DNA from: Lachnospiraceae bacterium
GTDB lineage: Bacteria > Bacillota > Clostridia > Lachnospirales > Lachnospiraceae
Assembly (NCBI GenBank): GCA_016286035.1
Contig: JAEERY010000053.1
Coordinates: forward strand, 1-64,000
Length of the DNA stretch: 64,000 nt
Direction of reading: 5' to 3'
Every line of letters begins with the position of its first letter. Position 1 is the first letter of the stretch. The notes below the pieces were generated by a model, which had not been told where the DNA came from, made no database searches, and saw only the letters and a list, made by a program, of their open reading frames with translations. The translations under genes and the position numbers were made by a program. This document shows, piece after piece, positions 54,591 through 64,000 of this stretch.

Positions 54591-55880
54591 ATGGGAGAAT
54601 ACACATCAAAAGAGACAATATGTATACAGAGCGGATATACGCCTAAGAACGGTGAGCCGCGTAATATGCCCATAGTTCAGAGCACAACCTTCAAATATGA
54701 AGACTCTGATGCGATGGGAAGACTTTTTGATCTTGAAGACAGCGGATATTTCTACACAAGACTTGCCAATCCCACGAACGACAATGTGGCAAACAAGATC
54801 TGCGCACTTGAAGGCGGATTTGCTGCAATGCTTACAAGTTCGGGACAGGCAGCGAACTTCTATGCGGTATTCAATGTATGTGAAAACGGCGGACATGTTG
54901 TAATGGCATCTCCCATATACGGAGGAACATTCAATCTTGTTCTCACCACAATGAAGAAGATGGGAATAGACTGTACTATAGTTCATCCCGACGATGATGA
55001 GGAAACATTGAATGCGGCATTTAAGGAGAACACAAAGTGCGTGCTTGCAGAATCTATCGCCAATCCCTCATGTATCGTGCTTGATATCGAGAAGTTTGCG
55101 AAAGTGGCACACGCTCACGGAGTACCGCTCATAATCGATAACACTTTCCCGACACCCATTAACTGCAATCCCATCAAATGGGGTGCGGATATTGTCACAC
55201 ATTCAACCACCAAGTACATGGACGGCCACGGACTCGGAGTAGGCGGATGTATAGTTGACAGCGGAAATTTTGACTGGGAAAAGTATGCTGACAAATTCCC
55301 GGGTCTTACCAAACCCGATGATTCATATCATGGTATCGTATATACCCAAAAGTTCGGTAAGGCTGCATATATAACAAAGGCTACTGCACAGCTTATGAGA
55401 GATCTTGGATCCATCCAGTCTCCTCAGAATGCGTTCTATCTCAATATCGGTCTTGAGACATTGCATCTTCGTATGCCCAGACACGTTGAGAATGCGCAGA
55501 AAGTTGCGGAGTTTCTGGCTTCGAATCCCAAGGTTGCATGGGTTAATTATGCCGGACTCAAAGGTGATAAGTATTATGATCTTGCTCAGAAATACTGCCC
55601 GAACGGTACCTGCGGCGTAATGGCGTTTGGTATGAAGGGCGGAAGAGAGGCTTCAAAGGCTGTCATGAGCAATCTTAAGCTTGCATGCATAGTTACGCAT
55701 GTGGCTGATGCAAGGACATGTGTCCTTCATCCTGCAAGCCATACTCACAGACAGATGACTGACGAGCAGCTAATCGAGGCAGGAATACTTCCTGAATTCA
55801 TCAGATTGAGTGTCGGTATTGAAAATGCTGATGATATAATAGCTGATTTCAAACAGGCTATTGATAAAGTGGATTGCTAG
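54591..55880 (+). CDS. metY: O-acetylhomoserine aminocarboxypropyltransferase (sulfhydrylase)
   Basis: A 429-residue PLP enzyme of the Cys/Met metabolism family. The PLP lysine is Lys208 in HSTTKYMDGHG, with ASPIYGGTFNL and LIIDNTFPTPINC upstream and HPASHTHRQM near the C-terminus. It joins O-acetylhomoserine and sulfide to make homocysteine for methionine. The family also includes gamma-synthase and gamma-lyase; the ~430-residue length and the HPASHTHRQ region favour MetY. No SAM riboswitch or T-box fits the 23-base gap upstream, so it is likely read from the promoter before the CBS/CorC gene. Confidence 0.92.
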   Translation: MGEYTSKETICIQSGYTPKNGEPRNMPIVQSTTFKYEDSDAMGRLFDLEDSGYFYTRLANPTNDNVANKICALEGGFAAMLTSSGQAANFYAVFNVCENGGHVVMASPIYGGTFNLVLTTMKKMGIDCTIVHPDDDEETLNAAFKENTKCVLAESIANPSCIVLDIEKFAKVAHAHGVPLIIDNTFPTPINCNPIKWGADIVTHSTTKYMDGHGLGVGGCIVDSGNFDWEKYADKFPGLTKPDDSYHGIVYTQKFGKAAYITKATAQLMRDLGSIQSPQNAFYLNIGLETLHLRMPRHVENAQKVAEFLASNPKVAWVNYAGLKGDKYYDLAQKYCPNGTCGVMAFGMKGGREASKAVMSNLKLACIVTHVADARTCVLHPASHTHRQMTDEQLIEAGILPEFIRLSVGIENADDIIADFKQAIDKVDC

Positions 55881-55908
55881 TTAACAGTTTACTTACAGAG
55901 GTATCTTT

Positions 55909-58900
55909 ATGGATATTTCCAGAAATAAATTCAGCAACGCGATGTGCGTATTATTCACGGGTGTTCTTCTTGCGCTGTTCTGTATCTGCGTAGGAAGAAA
56001 ATTCGGTATTGACAATATAGTGAGCCGTATGATCATAACCGCTGTGTACTGCGGAGTGGTCGTAGGGCTGGCTTTTGTGCTTAATAAGGCTGTCAAGAAG
56101 TATGATGACAGCAATCTTAACATCAATTTTGATAAATCATATCTGATAAGCATTATCGCAGCGTCGATATTGTTTATTGTCTTCAGACTGCTTATCATAA
56201 GCGATATCATCAAAGTGGAATTTCATACAGGCTCGGTATATGAGATGGCCAAGATTGGCTCTGACGGAAAGATTTTTGCCAGTGCTTCGACTGTGGACGG
56301 ATTGTTCGCGACCATGCTCTCATTTTTGTTTAAGATATTCGGTAATACATTCTTCCCCGTATATCTACTTCAGACACTTTTAGGCATTGGGGCATTTGCA
56401 ATGATAGTCGGTGCGGCTAAATCCGTTTTCGGACGTTTTCCTTCAGCCGTATGTGCTTTCGGACTCGCCGTTATGCCGCTGTTTTACAGGAACATAGCCA
56501 GGGATTCCTCTGACTGTCTTGTTCTGTTTATGTTTGGTATCATTCTTCTTGTGAGTGCCGGATATAAAAAGACCATCGAAGAGACATCTATCAAATCCGT
56601 ATTCAGCATATTCATTGGACTGCTCACTGGCATATTTGCACTTTATAGTACGGTATTCATATTTGTTTTCCTGATACCGGTCATAGTTCTGCTTAGATGC
56701 AACACAGAGATGCTTCGTGACAGGATCATAAATTCGATATGCATATTGTGCGGACATCTGATCGGATTTGTTGCTCCGATAATACTCAGTTCATATCTGT
56801 TTGAGAGAACAGGAGTCGATGGATTTATAAACAGCATAGCTGCTCACATATCATACAGGTTTGGATTTAGGGCAGACTTTGCTTTCCTTACGCGTCTGGG
56901 AGACGAGAGAGGCATATTTGTTCTCCTTATCTTAAGCGTGTTCTTCAGTGTGATGTTCTGGAGAAATGAGGATGATACAGCTCATATCATCATACCTTTC
57001 TGGGTAATACTCGCCCTTCAGATGGTATTCATAAATGTCAACAACAGACCGGCATATATCATGATATTTGCCGTATGCCTTCTTGTGATCGGAGGATGCG
57101 GTCTCTATGATCTCGGAAGCACCGAAAGTCCTGTTAAGATCTACAGGCTTGAGGATGACATGCAGCCTGCAGAGATAACGACCATAGATGACAAACCCGT
57201 ATCCATCGCGGCTTCAAAGATCGCACAGAGCACTCCCGTGGAAACGATAGCCGTAGCCGAAAAGAACGAAGAGATAAAGATAACGCAGCCTGAGAATAAG
57301 GAGCCTGAAAAGGAAAAAGAGCCTCAAAAGGACACAGAACCCCAAAAAGCAAATGAGCCCGATTCGGCTAAGGCAAATGAGGTTAAAACACCGGAAGCGG
57401 TTCCTGAAGAGACAAAGACACCAAACGAAGAAATAAAAGACGAGGCTTTACCTGATAATATCCAGACAGCTGTTGAAGAAAAGAAAGCCGAAGACGAGAT
57501 AAAAACCGAAAGAAAATATAATACTGCTGAAGTAAGGCAGACAACGGATTTTGGTATGAATGATGTTGACTTCGAATCGCTGTTCAGCGGCGGAACGATA
57601 CCTCCAAAATCTGTTTCAAAAGACATATACGAAGAGGTTTTCGAAGAGGAAGCTGCCGAGGAGTCGGTTGAAACAAGCGAGTCGACCGAATCTGAAAGCG
57701 TTCAGGGCAGTGAAGCAACAGTTCTTGAAGAGGATGAAAGCGTGAGAAGAGATAATTCCAAGGATCAGAAAGCATATGTTGATTCATTCTTCGGTTATCT
57801 GTATGATGAACCGTCTAAAGAGACTGCAGTCGAGGAACCGGTAATCCCCGAGAAAGAGACGTATGTTTCTCATGCATCCAATTTTGCGGATCTCGATCTT
57901 GATCTGGGCTTTGATGCTTTTGACAATCTGAACGTTTCACCTGTTGAGAAAACGCCTCAGCAGCCTGCGGAAAATAAAGAACCTGCGACTAATGAAGCTG
58001 TTGAGCCTGCTGTTAAGGATATTGTATCCGAAACAGCCGCTGAAGAAACAAAGCCTGCCTTTGAAGATGAATTCAAATTTGAGGAAAAGGTCGAAAAAGA
58101 AGACGTTAAGGCTGATGATTTCAGTATTGATGAATATGAGCCGAGCGGTAAGCGTGAGATAGAGAATATCGAGAGCGAATTCGTATTTGACTTTGCTCCC
58201 AAGCCAAACGATTACATCAAGAGCTGGGATTCGATCGAAAAGACGGATACATCTGTAACCGACGAACTTGAAGTCTTCAAGGCTTTGAGTGAAGTCGACA
58301 ACATAAAAGATGATCAGAATAAAGTGGATGCTGTTCTTATCGATGACGAGATCGAAGGTCTTGAGAGTACTGTAACATATAAGGATGAGGCACCGGTCGA
58401 TGAAGAAGAGGAATTCTCGCTTGAAGAGATGCTCGATAAGAAGATCGATGAAGACTTCTCATATGAGGACGCACTCAAGAACAAGATAGAAGATGAGGAA
58501 GCTCAGAAGCATATCGGATTCTCTTATGAAGAAGCTCTCCAGAAAAAACTAGATGTTGAGCAGTCAATACAGGAAGCAAAGAACAGGAATGAGTTCTCGT
58601 TTGAGGATGCTCTGAATGAGAAGATCGTTACAGAGGAATCAATAAATACGGCAGACAAACTCGGTGATATATCGTATGTCAAGGCAGTTGAACAGAAGAT
58701 GGCCGTTGAAGACGGTATCAAGAGCAACATAGGTGATGATGCATTCTCTTTCCAGGAAGCTATAGAACAAAAGCTTGATGTGGAAAGATCCATAGAAAAG
58801 GCTCAGAATCTTGAAGCTCTGGCAGAGTTTGAGGCTGAAGAGCTCATAACCGAAGACGACTTTGATTTCTCAGGTAAGAATGTTACTGAGGAATTTAAGT

Positions 58901-59361
58901 TTGAAGATACAAAACCCATAGATGAGATAAAAGCTGTCGAAGAGTCAAAAGTCCTTGAGGAGATGAGCTTTGAAGAAAAGCCGATAGTAGAGGAATTCAA
59001 AGCATTTGAGGAAACTCCGATAGTTGAGGAGTTCAAGGCATTTGAGGAAAACCCGATAGTCGAGGAGTTCAAGGCGTTTGAAGAAACCCCGATAGTTGAA
59101 GAGTTCAAGACATTTGATGAAAATCCTGTAACAGAGGAAGTAAAAGATCTCAACGAGACGCCGTCAAACGAGAATGTCGCAAAGGCAGAAGAAAAAACTG
59201 CCGATGAGCCGAAAGAAGAGAAGGTTGAGCTCATAGAGAATCCTCTGCCTCTTCCTAAAAAGCATGTTCACAGAGAGATGGATTACGGAAGATCTATCCC
59301 TGAGGCATGGATGCATTATGATGTCGAACTTGACAGCAGAAATGATCATTACGATATCTGA
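55909..59361 (+). CDS. Large membrane protein (glycosyltransferase-C-like) with acidic repeat tail
   Basis: A 1150-residue protein in two unlike parts. Residues 1 to ~410 hold about ten or eleven membrane segments with short loops, in the style of GT-C (PMT/ArnT-like) glycosyltransferases; a loop has FHTGSVYEMAKIGSDGKI after the third segment, but I cannot point to a proven catalytic acid. Residues ~420-1120 are a very acidic, Glu/Lys/Pro-rich cytoplasmic or exposed tail with two sets of internal repeats. The last ~35 residues (KKHVHREMDYGRSIPEAWMH and on) look like a conserved end motif. It lies 28 bases after metY and 23 before the ftsK-like gene, without terminators. Function is unknown. 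Confidence 0.8.
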   Translation: MDISRNKFSNAMCVLFTGVLLALFCICVGRKFGIDNIVSRMIITAVYCGVVVGLAFVLNKAVKKYDDSNLNINFDKSYLISIIAASILFIVFRLLIISDIIKVEFHTGSVYEMAKIGSDGKIFASASTVDGLFATMLSFLFKIFGNTFFPVYLLQTLLGIGAFAMIVGAAKSVFGRFPSAVCAFGLAVMPLFYRNIARDSSDCLVLFMFGIILLVSAGYKKTIEETSIKSVFSIFIGLLTGIFALYSTVFIFVFLIPVIVLLRCNTEMLRDRIINSICILCGHLIGFVAPIILSSYLFERTGVDGFINSIAAHISYRFGFRADFAFLTRLGDERGIFVLLILSVFFSVMFWRNEDDTAHIIIPFWVILALQMVFINVNNRPAYIMIFAVCLLVIGGCGLYDLGSTESPVKIYRLEDDMQPAEITTIDDKPVSIAASKIAQSTPVETIAVAEKNEEIKITQPENKEPEKEKEPQKDTEPQKANEPDSAKANEVKTPEAVPEETKTPNEEIKDEALPDNIQTAVEEKKAEDEIKTERKYNTAEVRQTTDFGMNDVDFESLFSGGTIPPKSVSKDIYEEVFEEEAAEESVETSESTESESVQGSEATVLEEDESVRRDNSKDQKAYVDSFFGYLYDEPSKETAVEEPVIPEKETYVSHASNFADLDLDLGFDAFDNLNVSPVEKTPQQPAENKEPATNEAVEPAVKDIVSETAAEETKPAFEDEFKFEEKVEKEDVKADDFSIDEYEPSGKREIENIESEFVFDFAPKPNDYIKSWDSIEKTDTSVTDELEVFKALSEVDNIKDDQNKVDAVLIDDEIEGLESTVTYKDEAPVDEEEEFSLEEMLDKKIDEDFSYEDALKNKIEDEEAQKHIGFSYEEALQKKLDVEQSIQEAKNRNEFSFEDALNEKIVTEESINTADKLGDISYVKAVEQKMAVEDGIKSNIGDDAFSFQEAIEQKLDVERSIEKAQNLEALAEFEAEELITEDDFDFSGKNVTEEFKFEDTKPIDEIKAVEESKVLEEMSFEEKPIVEEFKAFEETPIVEEFKAFEENPIVEEFKAFEETPIVEEFKTFDENPVTEEVKDLNETPSNENVAKAEEKTADEPKEEKVELIENPLPLPKKHVHREMDYGRSIPEAWMHYDVELDSRNDHYDI
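58411..58815 (+). repeat. Six ~25-residue FSYEEAL-type repeats in the membrane protein tail
   Basis: The encoded units begin EFSLEEMLDKKI, DFSYEDALKNKI, GFSYEEALQKKL, EFSFEDALNEKI, DISYVKAVEQKM and AFSFQEAIEQKL. The last four have an exact 25-residue period. DNA identity between copies is low, so the repeat is old and kept at protein level. Confidence 0.85.
58981..59160 (+). repeat. Five tandem 36-base repeats in the membrane protein tail
   Basis: Units start at 58981, 59017, 59053, 59089 and 59125 and encode PIVEEFKAFEET-like 12-residue repeats, the fifth being PVTEEVKDLNET. The first four are nearly identical in DNA, so this array is recent and probably varies in copy number. Confidence 0.92.
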
Positions 59362-59384
59362 TAGATAAGGCTGGATGATATATT

Positions 59385-62006
59385 ATGGCCACTAGTGGTA
59401 ACAAAAGAAGCAATTCTTCCTCTAACAGAGGAAGAAAACCTGCTTCTTCCAAGAAAACAAACAATTCAAAAAACAGAAAGAACACAAGGACGATTTCCGA
59501 TGAAGATCTGCTTATCATCAATTATGCGGTCATCATAGGGTCGATCTGTATTTGTGTTCTTCTTTTTCTGTGCAATTTTATAAAACTCGGCGTTATAGGT
59601 GATATCTTAAGCAATATAATGTTCGGACTTTTCGGAAAGATGGCATATGCATTTCCTGTATTTTTGGTTATACTTGCTTTCCTCTGGATATCAAAACAGT
59701 CTGACAGCCGTCTTAAGACAAAGATGATCGCCATAACTGTATTGTTCTTTGCACTTTCGATCATTTTTGAAGTGACAAAGGGTTTCAGTTCGATGAACGA
59801 TGAATACAGCATAACGCAGATGTGGAAGATGGGATATCTGGAAAGAGCCGGAGGCGGTGTATTCGGAGGCTCCATCGGCTTTCTGATGAATAAATATCTC
59901 GGGCAGCTGGCAACTGTCATAATAGATATCTGCGTTCTTATCATATGTATACTCTTTATACTCGGAAAGAGCTTTATTGAGATGTTCCTTGATGGCGGTG
60001 ACAGGATAAAGACCACTGCCAGAGAAGCTAGGGAATTCAGAAGAGAACAGCTCGAAAAGAGACGTGAGGAGTACGATGAGGATGAGCGTGAGCTCGAAAG
60101 ACAGGCAAGAAGAGCCGAGAGAGAAGAAAAGGCTCGTGCAAAACAGCTTGAGAGGGAAAGACGCCTAAGCGAGAAGGAAGCAGCTGAGACCGAAAACATT
60201 TTAAGAATGGATAAGAGGATATCGGGTGTATCCGTAAATACAACGCTTAAAGACGACCCTTCTCTTAAAAAGCATGATGACATGCATGAGATAACGTTCA
60301 AAGAGACCGAGCGCGAGGTTGTAAAAGAGCGTATTACCGTCAAGGATTCAAATCCCATGGACAGCAGCATACGCTTCCATATGGCGGGAGAGAGCGAGCC
60401 TGAAGTCAAGGAACCTGTTGAGAGCGTAACACCCATCCCTCAGACACCTGTAAACAATGTAAGGGTTAAAGCGCAAAAGCCTGAGTCGGAACCTAAAAAG
60501 GCTGAAGAAAACACCGTTATACCAAAACGTGAGAATTCAAACAAGAAATATAAATTCCCTCCGCTGTCGCTTCTTTCAAAAGGAGAATCATCAAAGGGCG
60601 GAGATTCAAAGAATGTACTGACGGAGACCGCAAGAAAGCTCGAGGATGCACTCGACAGCTTTGGCGTAAGTGCAAGAGTCACCGATATAAGTCAGGGACC
60701 GAGTGTTACAAGATATGAACTTGAGCCTGCCATAGGTGTTAAGGTCAGCAGGATAACATCGCTCGCAGATGATCTTAAACTGCATCTTGCTGCAAAGGAT
60801 ATAAGGATCGAAGCTCCGATACCAGGTAAATCTGCGGTCGGCATCGAAGTACCGAATTCCGAGAGCAGCGGTGTTAAGCTAAGAGAGCTCTTTGAAGATA
60901 CCGAGTTTAAGGATTTCAAGGGAAATATAGTATTTGCAGTCGGTAAGGATATAGCCGGCAAAGTTATCGTTACAGATATCTCAAAGATGCCTCATATGCT
61001 CATAGCCGGAAGTACCGGTTCCGGTAAATCAGTATGTATCAATACGATAATCATGAGCATAATCTATAAGCATGATCCGAAGGATGTACAGCTTATCATG
61101 GTCGATCCCAAGGTGGTCGAGCTTAATGTATATAACGGTATCCCGCATCTTATGATACCTGTTGTCACCGATCCCAAGAAGGCGGCAGGAGCACTTAACT
61201 GGGCTGTAGCCGAGATGACAGACAGATATAAGAAGTTCGCTGATATGAATGTCAGGGATCTTAAGGGATACAATAAGAAGGTTGACGAGTTAAATGATGA
61301 AGAACATAAGCATCTTCCTCAGATCGTAATTATCGTTGATGAGCTGGCAGACCTTATGATGGTCGCAGCAAAAGAAGTCGAGGAAGCCATATGTCGTCTC
61401 GCTCAGCTGGCAAGAGCATGCGGTATCCATCTGATACTCGCAACACAGAGACCTTCTGTAGACGTCATTACGGGCCTTATAAAGGCAAACATGCCAAGCA
61501 GAGTTGCCTTTGCTGTGTCCAGCGGTATAGACTCGCGTACGATACTTGATATGAACGGAGCGGAGAAACTGCTCGGTAAGGGCGATATGCTGTTCTATCC
61601 CCAGGGATATACCAAGCCTGCGAGAATACAGGGAGCATTCGTATCGGATAAAGAGGTTTCGGATGTTGTTGAGTTTATAAAGGATCAGAGACTTCATAAC
61701 GAGTTCTCGGAGCAGGTATCCGAAAGTGTCAACAAGATAAGCTCATCACCAAGTGCTTCGTCAGCTTCCGGAGATGATTCGGGATACGATGAGTTATTTG
61801 TTGAAGCGGGTTACTTCATCATAGAAGCTAACAAAGCATCCATCGGAAACCTTCAGAGGAAGTTCAGAATAGGATTTAACCGTGCCGCAAGGATCATGGA
61901 TCAGTTGTGTGATGCCGGTGTTGTAGGTGCAGAACAGGGTACCAAGCCCAGAGAAGTAATAATGAGCAGCGAACAGTTTGAGCAGTTTGTCGAAGAATAT
62001 GTTTAA
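59385..62006 (+). CDS. FtsK/SpoIIIE-family DNA translocase
   Basis: An 873-residue membrane-anchored motor. After a basic Ser/Asn-rich start come four membrane segments (about residues 48-205), then a charged Arg/Glu coiled-coil linker (~210-290). The motor has alpha and beta domains with Walker [10 protein letters not shown] (~541-549), Walker [13 protein letters not shown] and the [20 protein letters not shown] motif. The last ~65 residues are the winged-helix gamma domain ([20 protein letters not shown]) that reads KOPS/SRS sequences and sets direction. It pumps chromosomal DNA at the septum or into a spore. One gene may serve both FtsK and SpoIIIE roles. Confidence 0.96.
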   Translation: MATSGNKRSNSSSNRGRKPASSKKTNNSKNRKNTRTISDEDLLIINYAVIIGSICICVLLFLCNFIKLGVIGDILSNIMFGLFGKMAYAFPVFLVILAFLWISKQSDSRLKTKMIAITVLFFALSIIFEVTKGFSSMNDEYSITQMWKMGYLERAGGGVFGGSIGFLMNKYLGQLATVIIDICVLIICILFILGKSFIEMFLDGGDRIKTTAREAREFRREQLEKRREEYDEDERELERQARRAEREEKARAKQLERERRLSEKEAAETENILRMDKRISGVSVNTTLKDDPSLKKHDDMHEITFKETEREVVKERITVKDSNPMDSSIRFHMAGESEPEVKEPVESVTPIPQTPVNNVRVKAQKPESEPKKAEENTVIPKRENSNKKYKFPPLSLLSKGESSKGGDSKNVLTETARKLEDALDSFGVSARVTDISQGPSVTRYELEPAIGVKVSRITSLADDLKLHLAAKDIRIEAPIPGKSAVGIEVPNSESSGVKLRELFEDTEFKDFKGNIVFAVGKDIAGKVIVTDISKMPHMLIAGSTGSGKSVCINTIIMSIIYKHDPKDVQLIMVDPKVVELNVYNGIPHLMIPVVTDPKKAAGALNWAVAEMTDRYKKFADMNVRDLKGYNKKVDELNDEEHKHLPQIVIIVDELADLMMVAAKEVEEAICRLAQLARACGIHLILATQRPSVDVITGLIKANMPSRVAFAVSSGIDSRTILDMNGAEKLLGKGDMLFYPQGYTKPARIQGAFVSDKEVSDVVEFIKDQRLHNEFSEQVSESVNKISSSPSASSASGDDSGYDELFVEAGYFIIEANKASIGNLQRKFRIGFNRAARIMDQLCDAGVVGAEQGTKPREVIMSSEQFEQFVEEYV

Positions 62007-62024
62007 TGCCAAAAAGGAGATTTT

Positions 62025-63695
62025 ATGCCCAAGACAGATATTGAAATAGCACAGGAAGCAAAACTTGATAATATCGAGGATGTGGCCGCAAGAATAGGTA
62101 TTGATAAGGATGAGCTCGAGCTTTACGGAAAGTATAAAGCAAAGCTTTCTGATGAGTATCTTAACCGCATACAGGATAATCCTGACGGAAAGCTCATACT
62201 TGTGACAGCGATCAATCCCACACCCGCAGGAGAGGGAAAGACGACTACGACCGTAGGTCTTGGACAGGCTTTCGGTAAGCTTGGTAAAAAAGCGATCATC
62301 GCTCTCAGAGAGCCGTCACTCGGCCCCTGCTTCGGTATAAAGGGAGGCGCTGCCGGAGGCGGTTATGCGCAGGTTGTTCCCATGGAAGATCTCAATCTGC
62401 ATTTTACGGGAGATTTTCATGCAATAACAAGTGCCAACAATCTGCTCGCGGCACTTTTGGACAATCATATCCAGCAGGGAAATGAACTCAACATCGACAC
62501 CAGACAGATCATCTGGAAAAGATGCGAGGATATGAATGACAGAGTCCTTAGAAACATTGTTGTAGGACTTGGTTCAAAAGCGGACGGATATGTCAGGGAA
62601 GATCACTTTGTAATAACGGTAGCTTCGGAGATCATGGCTATACTGTGTCTTGCAAAAGATATGGATGACCTTAAACAGAAGCTTTCAAATATAATAGTTG
62701 CTTACGATCTGTCAGGTAATCCCGTGACAGCGAAAGATCTTAAGGCAGTCGGAGCCATGGCAGCGTTGCTTAAAGATGCGATCAAGCCAAATCTCATCCA
62801 GACGCTCGAACATACTCCCGCGCTTGTTCACGGCGGTCCGTTTGCAAATATCGCTCACGGATGCAATTCGGTAAGAGCAACAAAGGCAGCACTTAAGATG
62901 GCTGACTACTGTATTACAGAGGCAGGATTCGGAGCAGATCTCGGTGCCGAGAAGTTTTTGGATATCAAGTGTAGAAAAGCAGGACTTTCTCCCGATGCCA
63001 TAGTTCTTGTCGCGACAATAAGAGCACTTAAGTACAACGGCGGTGTCAAAAAGGAAGATCTTAACAAAGAAGACCTTGAAGCACTTAAAAAGGGAATATC
63101 AAACCTTGAAAAGCATATCGAGAATCTGAAAGGATACGGTGTTCCGATAGTAGTAACGCTTAACTCGTTTATAAGCGATACAGTGGCTGAAACCGACTAT
63201 GTTAAGTCTTTCTGTGAAAATATGGGTGCATCGTTTGCGCTCAGCAAAGTATGGGAAAACGGTGGTGACGGCGGTATAGAGTTAGCGAATAAGGTACTTG
63301 AAGCTTTGGAAAAACCTTCAGACTTTAAATTGCTCTATCCCGATGACATGTCGCTTGCGGATAAGATCAATACGGTTGCTACCAGGATATATGGTGCCGA
63401 CGGAATCGATATATTGGCTTCGGCTCAAAAGAAGCTTGATAAGATCGAACAGCTCGGATTTTCTGATCTTCCGGTATGCATAGCGAAGAATCAGTATTCG
63501 CTCAGCGATGATCCTACCAAGCTTGGAAGACCGAAAGGCTTCAGAGTTACGATAAGAGACGTATACGTATCTGCTGGAGCAGGATTCGTGGTAGTACTCA
63601 CTGGTGATGTTATGACAATGCCGGGTCTTTCTAAGAACCCTGCAGCTTACAACATAGATGTGGATTCAAACGGAAGGATTACAGGTTTGTTCTGA
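62025..63695 (+). CDS. fhs: Formate-tetrahydrofolate ligase
   Basis: A 556-residue enzyme that joins formate to tetrahydrofolate with ATP, feeding one-carbon metabolism for purines, serine-glycine exchange or acetogenesis. The nucleotide loop is [55 protein letters not shown] and the C-terminal [24 protein letters not shown] are strongly conserved. Length is normal. It follows ftsK by 18 bases with AAAGGAG as ribosome site; no THF riboswitch could fit there. The start of the zinc-ribbon gene is 2 bases after its stop. Confidence 0.97.
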   Translation: MPKTDIEIAQEAKLDNIEDVAARIGIDKDELELYGKYKAKLSDEYLNRIQDNPDGKLILVTAINPTPAGEGKTTTTVGLGQAFGKLGKKAIIALREPSLGPCFGIKGGAAGGGYAQVVPMEDLNLHFTGDFHAITSANNLLAALLDNHIQQGNELNIDTRQIIWKRCEDMNDRVLRNIVVGLGSKADGYVREDHFVITVASEIMAILCLAKDMDDLKQKLSNIIVAYDLSGNPVTAKDLKAVGAMAALLKDAIKPNLIQTLEHTPALVHGGPFANIAHGCNSVRATKAALKMADYCITEAGFGADLGAEKFLDIKCRKAGLSPDAIVLVATIRALKYNGGVKKEDLNKEDLEALKKGISNLEKHIENLKGYGVPIVVTLNSFISDTVAETDYVKSFCENMGASFALSKVWENGGDGGIELANKVLEALEKPSDFKLLYPDDMSLADKINTVATRIYGADGIDILASAQKKLDKIEQLGFSDLPVCIAKNQYSLSDDPTKLGRPKGFRVTIRDVYVSAGAGFVVVLTGDVMTMPGLSKNPAAYNIDVDSNGRITGLF

Positions 63696-63697
63696 TC

Positions 63698-64000
63698 ATG
63701 AAATGTCCGAAATGCGGTCATGAATTGGGAGAAGGAAATCTTTATTGCGAGAAATGCGGTGAAGAAGTACAGTATGTTCCCGATTTTGAACCTGAAATAG
63801 AAAACAGCATACTGGATGTCATGAATGATGTCGCTGAACAGATCTCTCCGGAAGGAAGAAATGACAGTCCGAGACGTGAGAGAGATCCGATCGAGGAATT
63901 CGAACCGGAGCCTGAAGTACCCGATAAGACAAAAGACGTTGTTGTTATAAGAAAGAGAACATTCTTTATTACGATAGCGATCGCGGCTTTGCTTGTGATC
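63698..64000 (+). CDS. Zinc-ribbon membrane protein, N-terminal part only
   Basis: 101 codons are visible before the window ends. It begins MKCPKCGHELGEGNLYCEKC, a two-Cys-pair zinc ribbon. An acidic linker (~residues 24-85, ILDVMNDVAEQI, then EPEPEVPDKTKD) follows, then VVVIRKRTFFITIAIAALLVI, the start of a membrane segment. Zinc-ribbon plus membrane-segment proteins of this kind are common in Firmicutes and poorly understood. The rest of the protein, including any extracellular domain, lies outside the window. The ATG is 2 bases after the fhs stop. Confidence 0.85.
   Translation, partial: MKCPKCGHELGEGNLYCEKCGEEVQYVPDFEPEIENSILDVMNDVAEQISPEGRNDSPRRERDPIEEFEPEPEVPDKTKDVVVIRKRTFFITIAIAALLVI

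Noticed and set aside
57134-59234. Long open frames on the minus strand opposite the acidic repeat tail
   Set aside because: They are rich in Ser/Phe because they mirror Glu/Lys codons, have no ribosome sites and no recognisable domains.
1-64000. CRISPR arrays, insertion sequences, prophage, tRNA or rRNA genes
   Set aside because: Intergenic spaces are short, and none show spacer-repeat patterns, transposase frames or tRNA cloverleaf signals.

Overview
The window is a chromosomal stretch of a low-to-mid GC Gram-positive anaerobe. It is gene-dense, has strong AGGAGG-type ribosome sites, and almost every gene lies on the plus strand. The gene set (Re-type citrate synthase, split transketolase, formate-tetrahydrofolate ligase, Rex, class B sortase with PxTGD surface proteins, BspA-type leucine-rich-repeat proteins, Cys-repeat secreted protein) fits a member of the Lachnospiraceae, probably close to Butyrivibrio or Pseudobutyrivibrio. 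This assignment is inference from gene content and was not tested by a search. I see no phage, insertion sequence, CRISPR array, tRNA or rRNA.

Layout. 1-9.1 kb: the end of an ATP-type PEP carboxykinase gene, a heterodimeric ABC exporter pair, and a pentose block (FGGY kinase, AraD, two-subunit transketolase, ribulose-phosphate epimerase) that would turn L-ribulose into glycolytic intermediates. 9.1-12 kb: a minus-strand wall amidase lipoprotein, a non-coding interval holding a probable 6S RNA with its own promoter and terminator, and a YihY-type membrane protein. 12-18 kb: pheS-pheT-M18 aminopeptidase-queA, a translation-linked operon. 18-27 kb: a PilZ protein next to a three-part GDP-mannose/mannose-6-phosphate enzyme, an EF-G paralogue, a MraY-like transferase and leuS.

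26.8-42 kb is the most distinctive part, a cell-surface region. It holds a Gld-like ABC transporter (ATPase, permease fused to a GldG-like domain, DUF4340-like protein), a class B sortase, two very large BspA-family repeat proteins ending in TPKTGD and SPDTGD sorting signals, and a methyl-accepting chemotaxis protein. The sortase and its two likely substrates are adjacent, separated by one terminator and a new promoter.

42-45.5 kb: a compact glutamate-precursor operon (Re-citrate synthase, GntR-family regulator, NADP-type isocitrate dehydrogenase). It is driven by a promoter whose -10 box lies in a perfect GntR-type palindrome, which suggests autoregulation. 45.5-50.1 kb: a secreted Cys-repeat protein, a YjbR-methyltransferase-DUF4298 fusion, a prolyl-tRNA deacylase-like protein and a minus-strand ABC-F protein. 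50.1-64 kb: rex (with a Rex-like site over its own -35 box), a coiled-coil protein, alanine racemase, a CBS/CorC protein, YebC, O-acetylhomoserine sulfhydrylase, a large membrane protein with an acidic repeat tail, a FtsK/SpoIIIE translocase, formate-tetrahydrofolate ligase and the start of a zinc-ribbon membrane protein.

Most of the window is ordinary core genome. The observations most worth following up are the sortase/BspA locus beside the Gld-like transporter, the operator-regulator-citrate synthase circuit, the unusual enzyme fusions, two minus-strand genes whose predicted start of transcription falls on or next to the start codon, and the repeat-tailed membrane protein upstream of ftsK.
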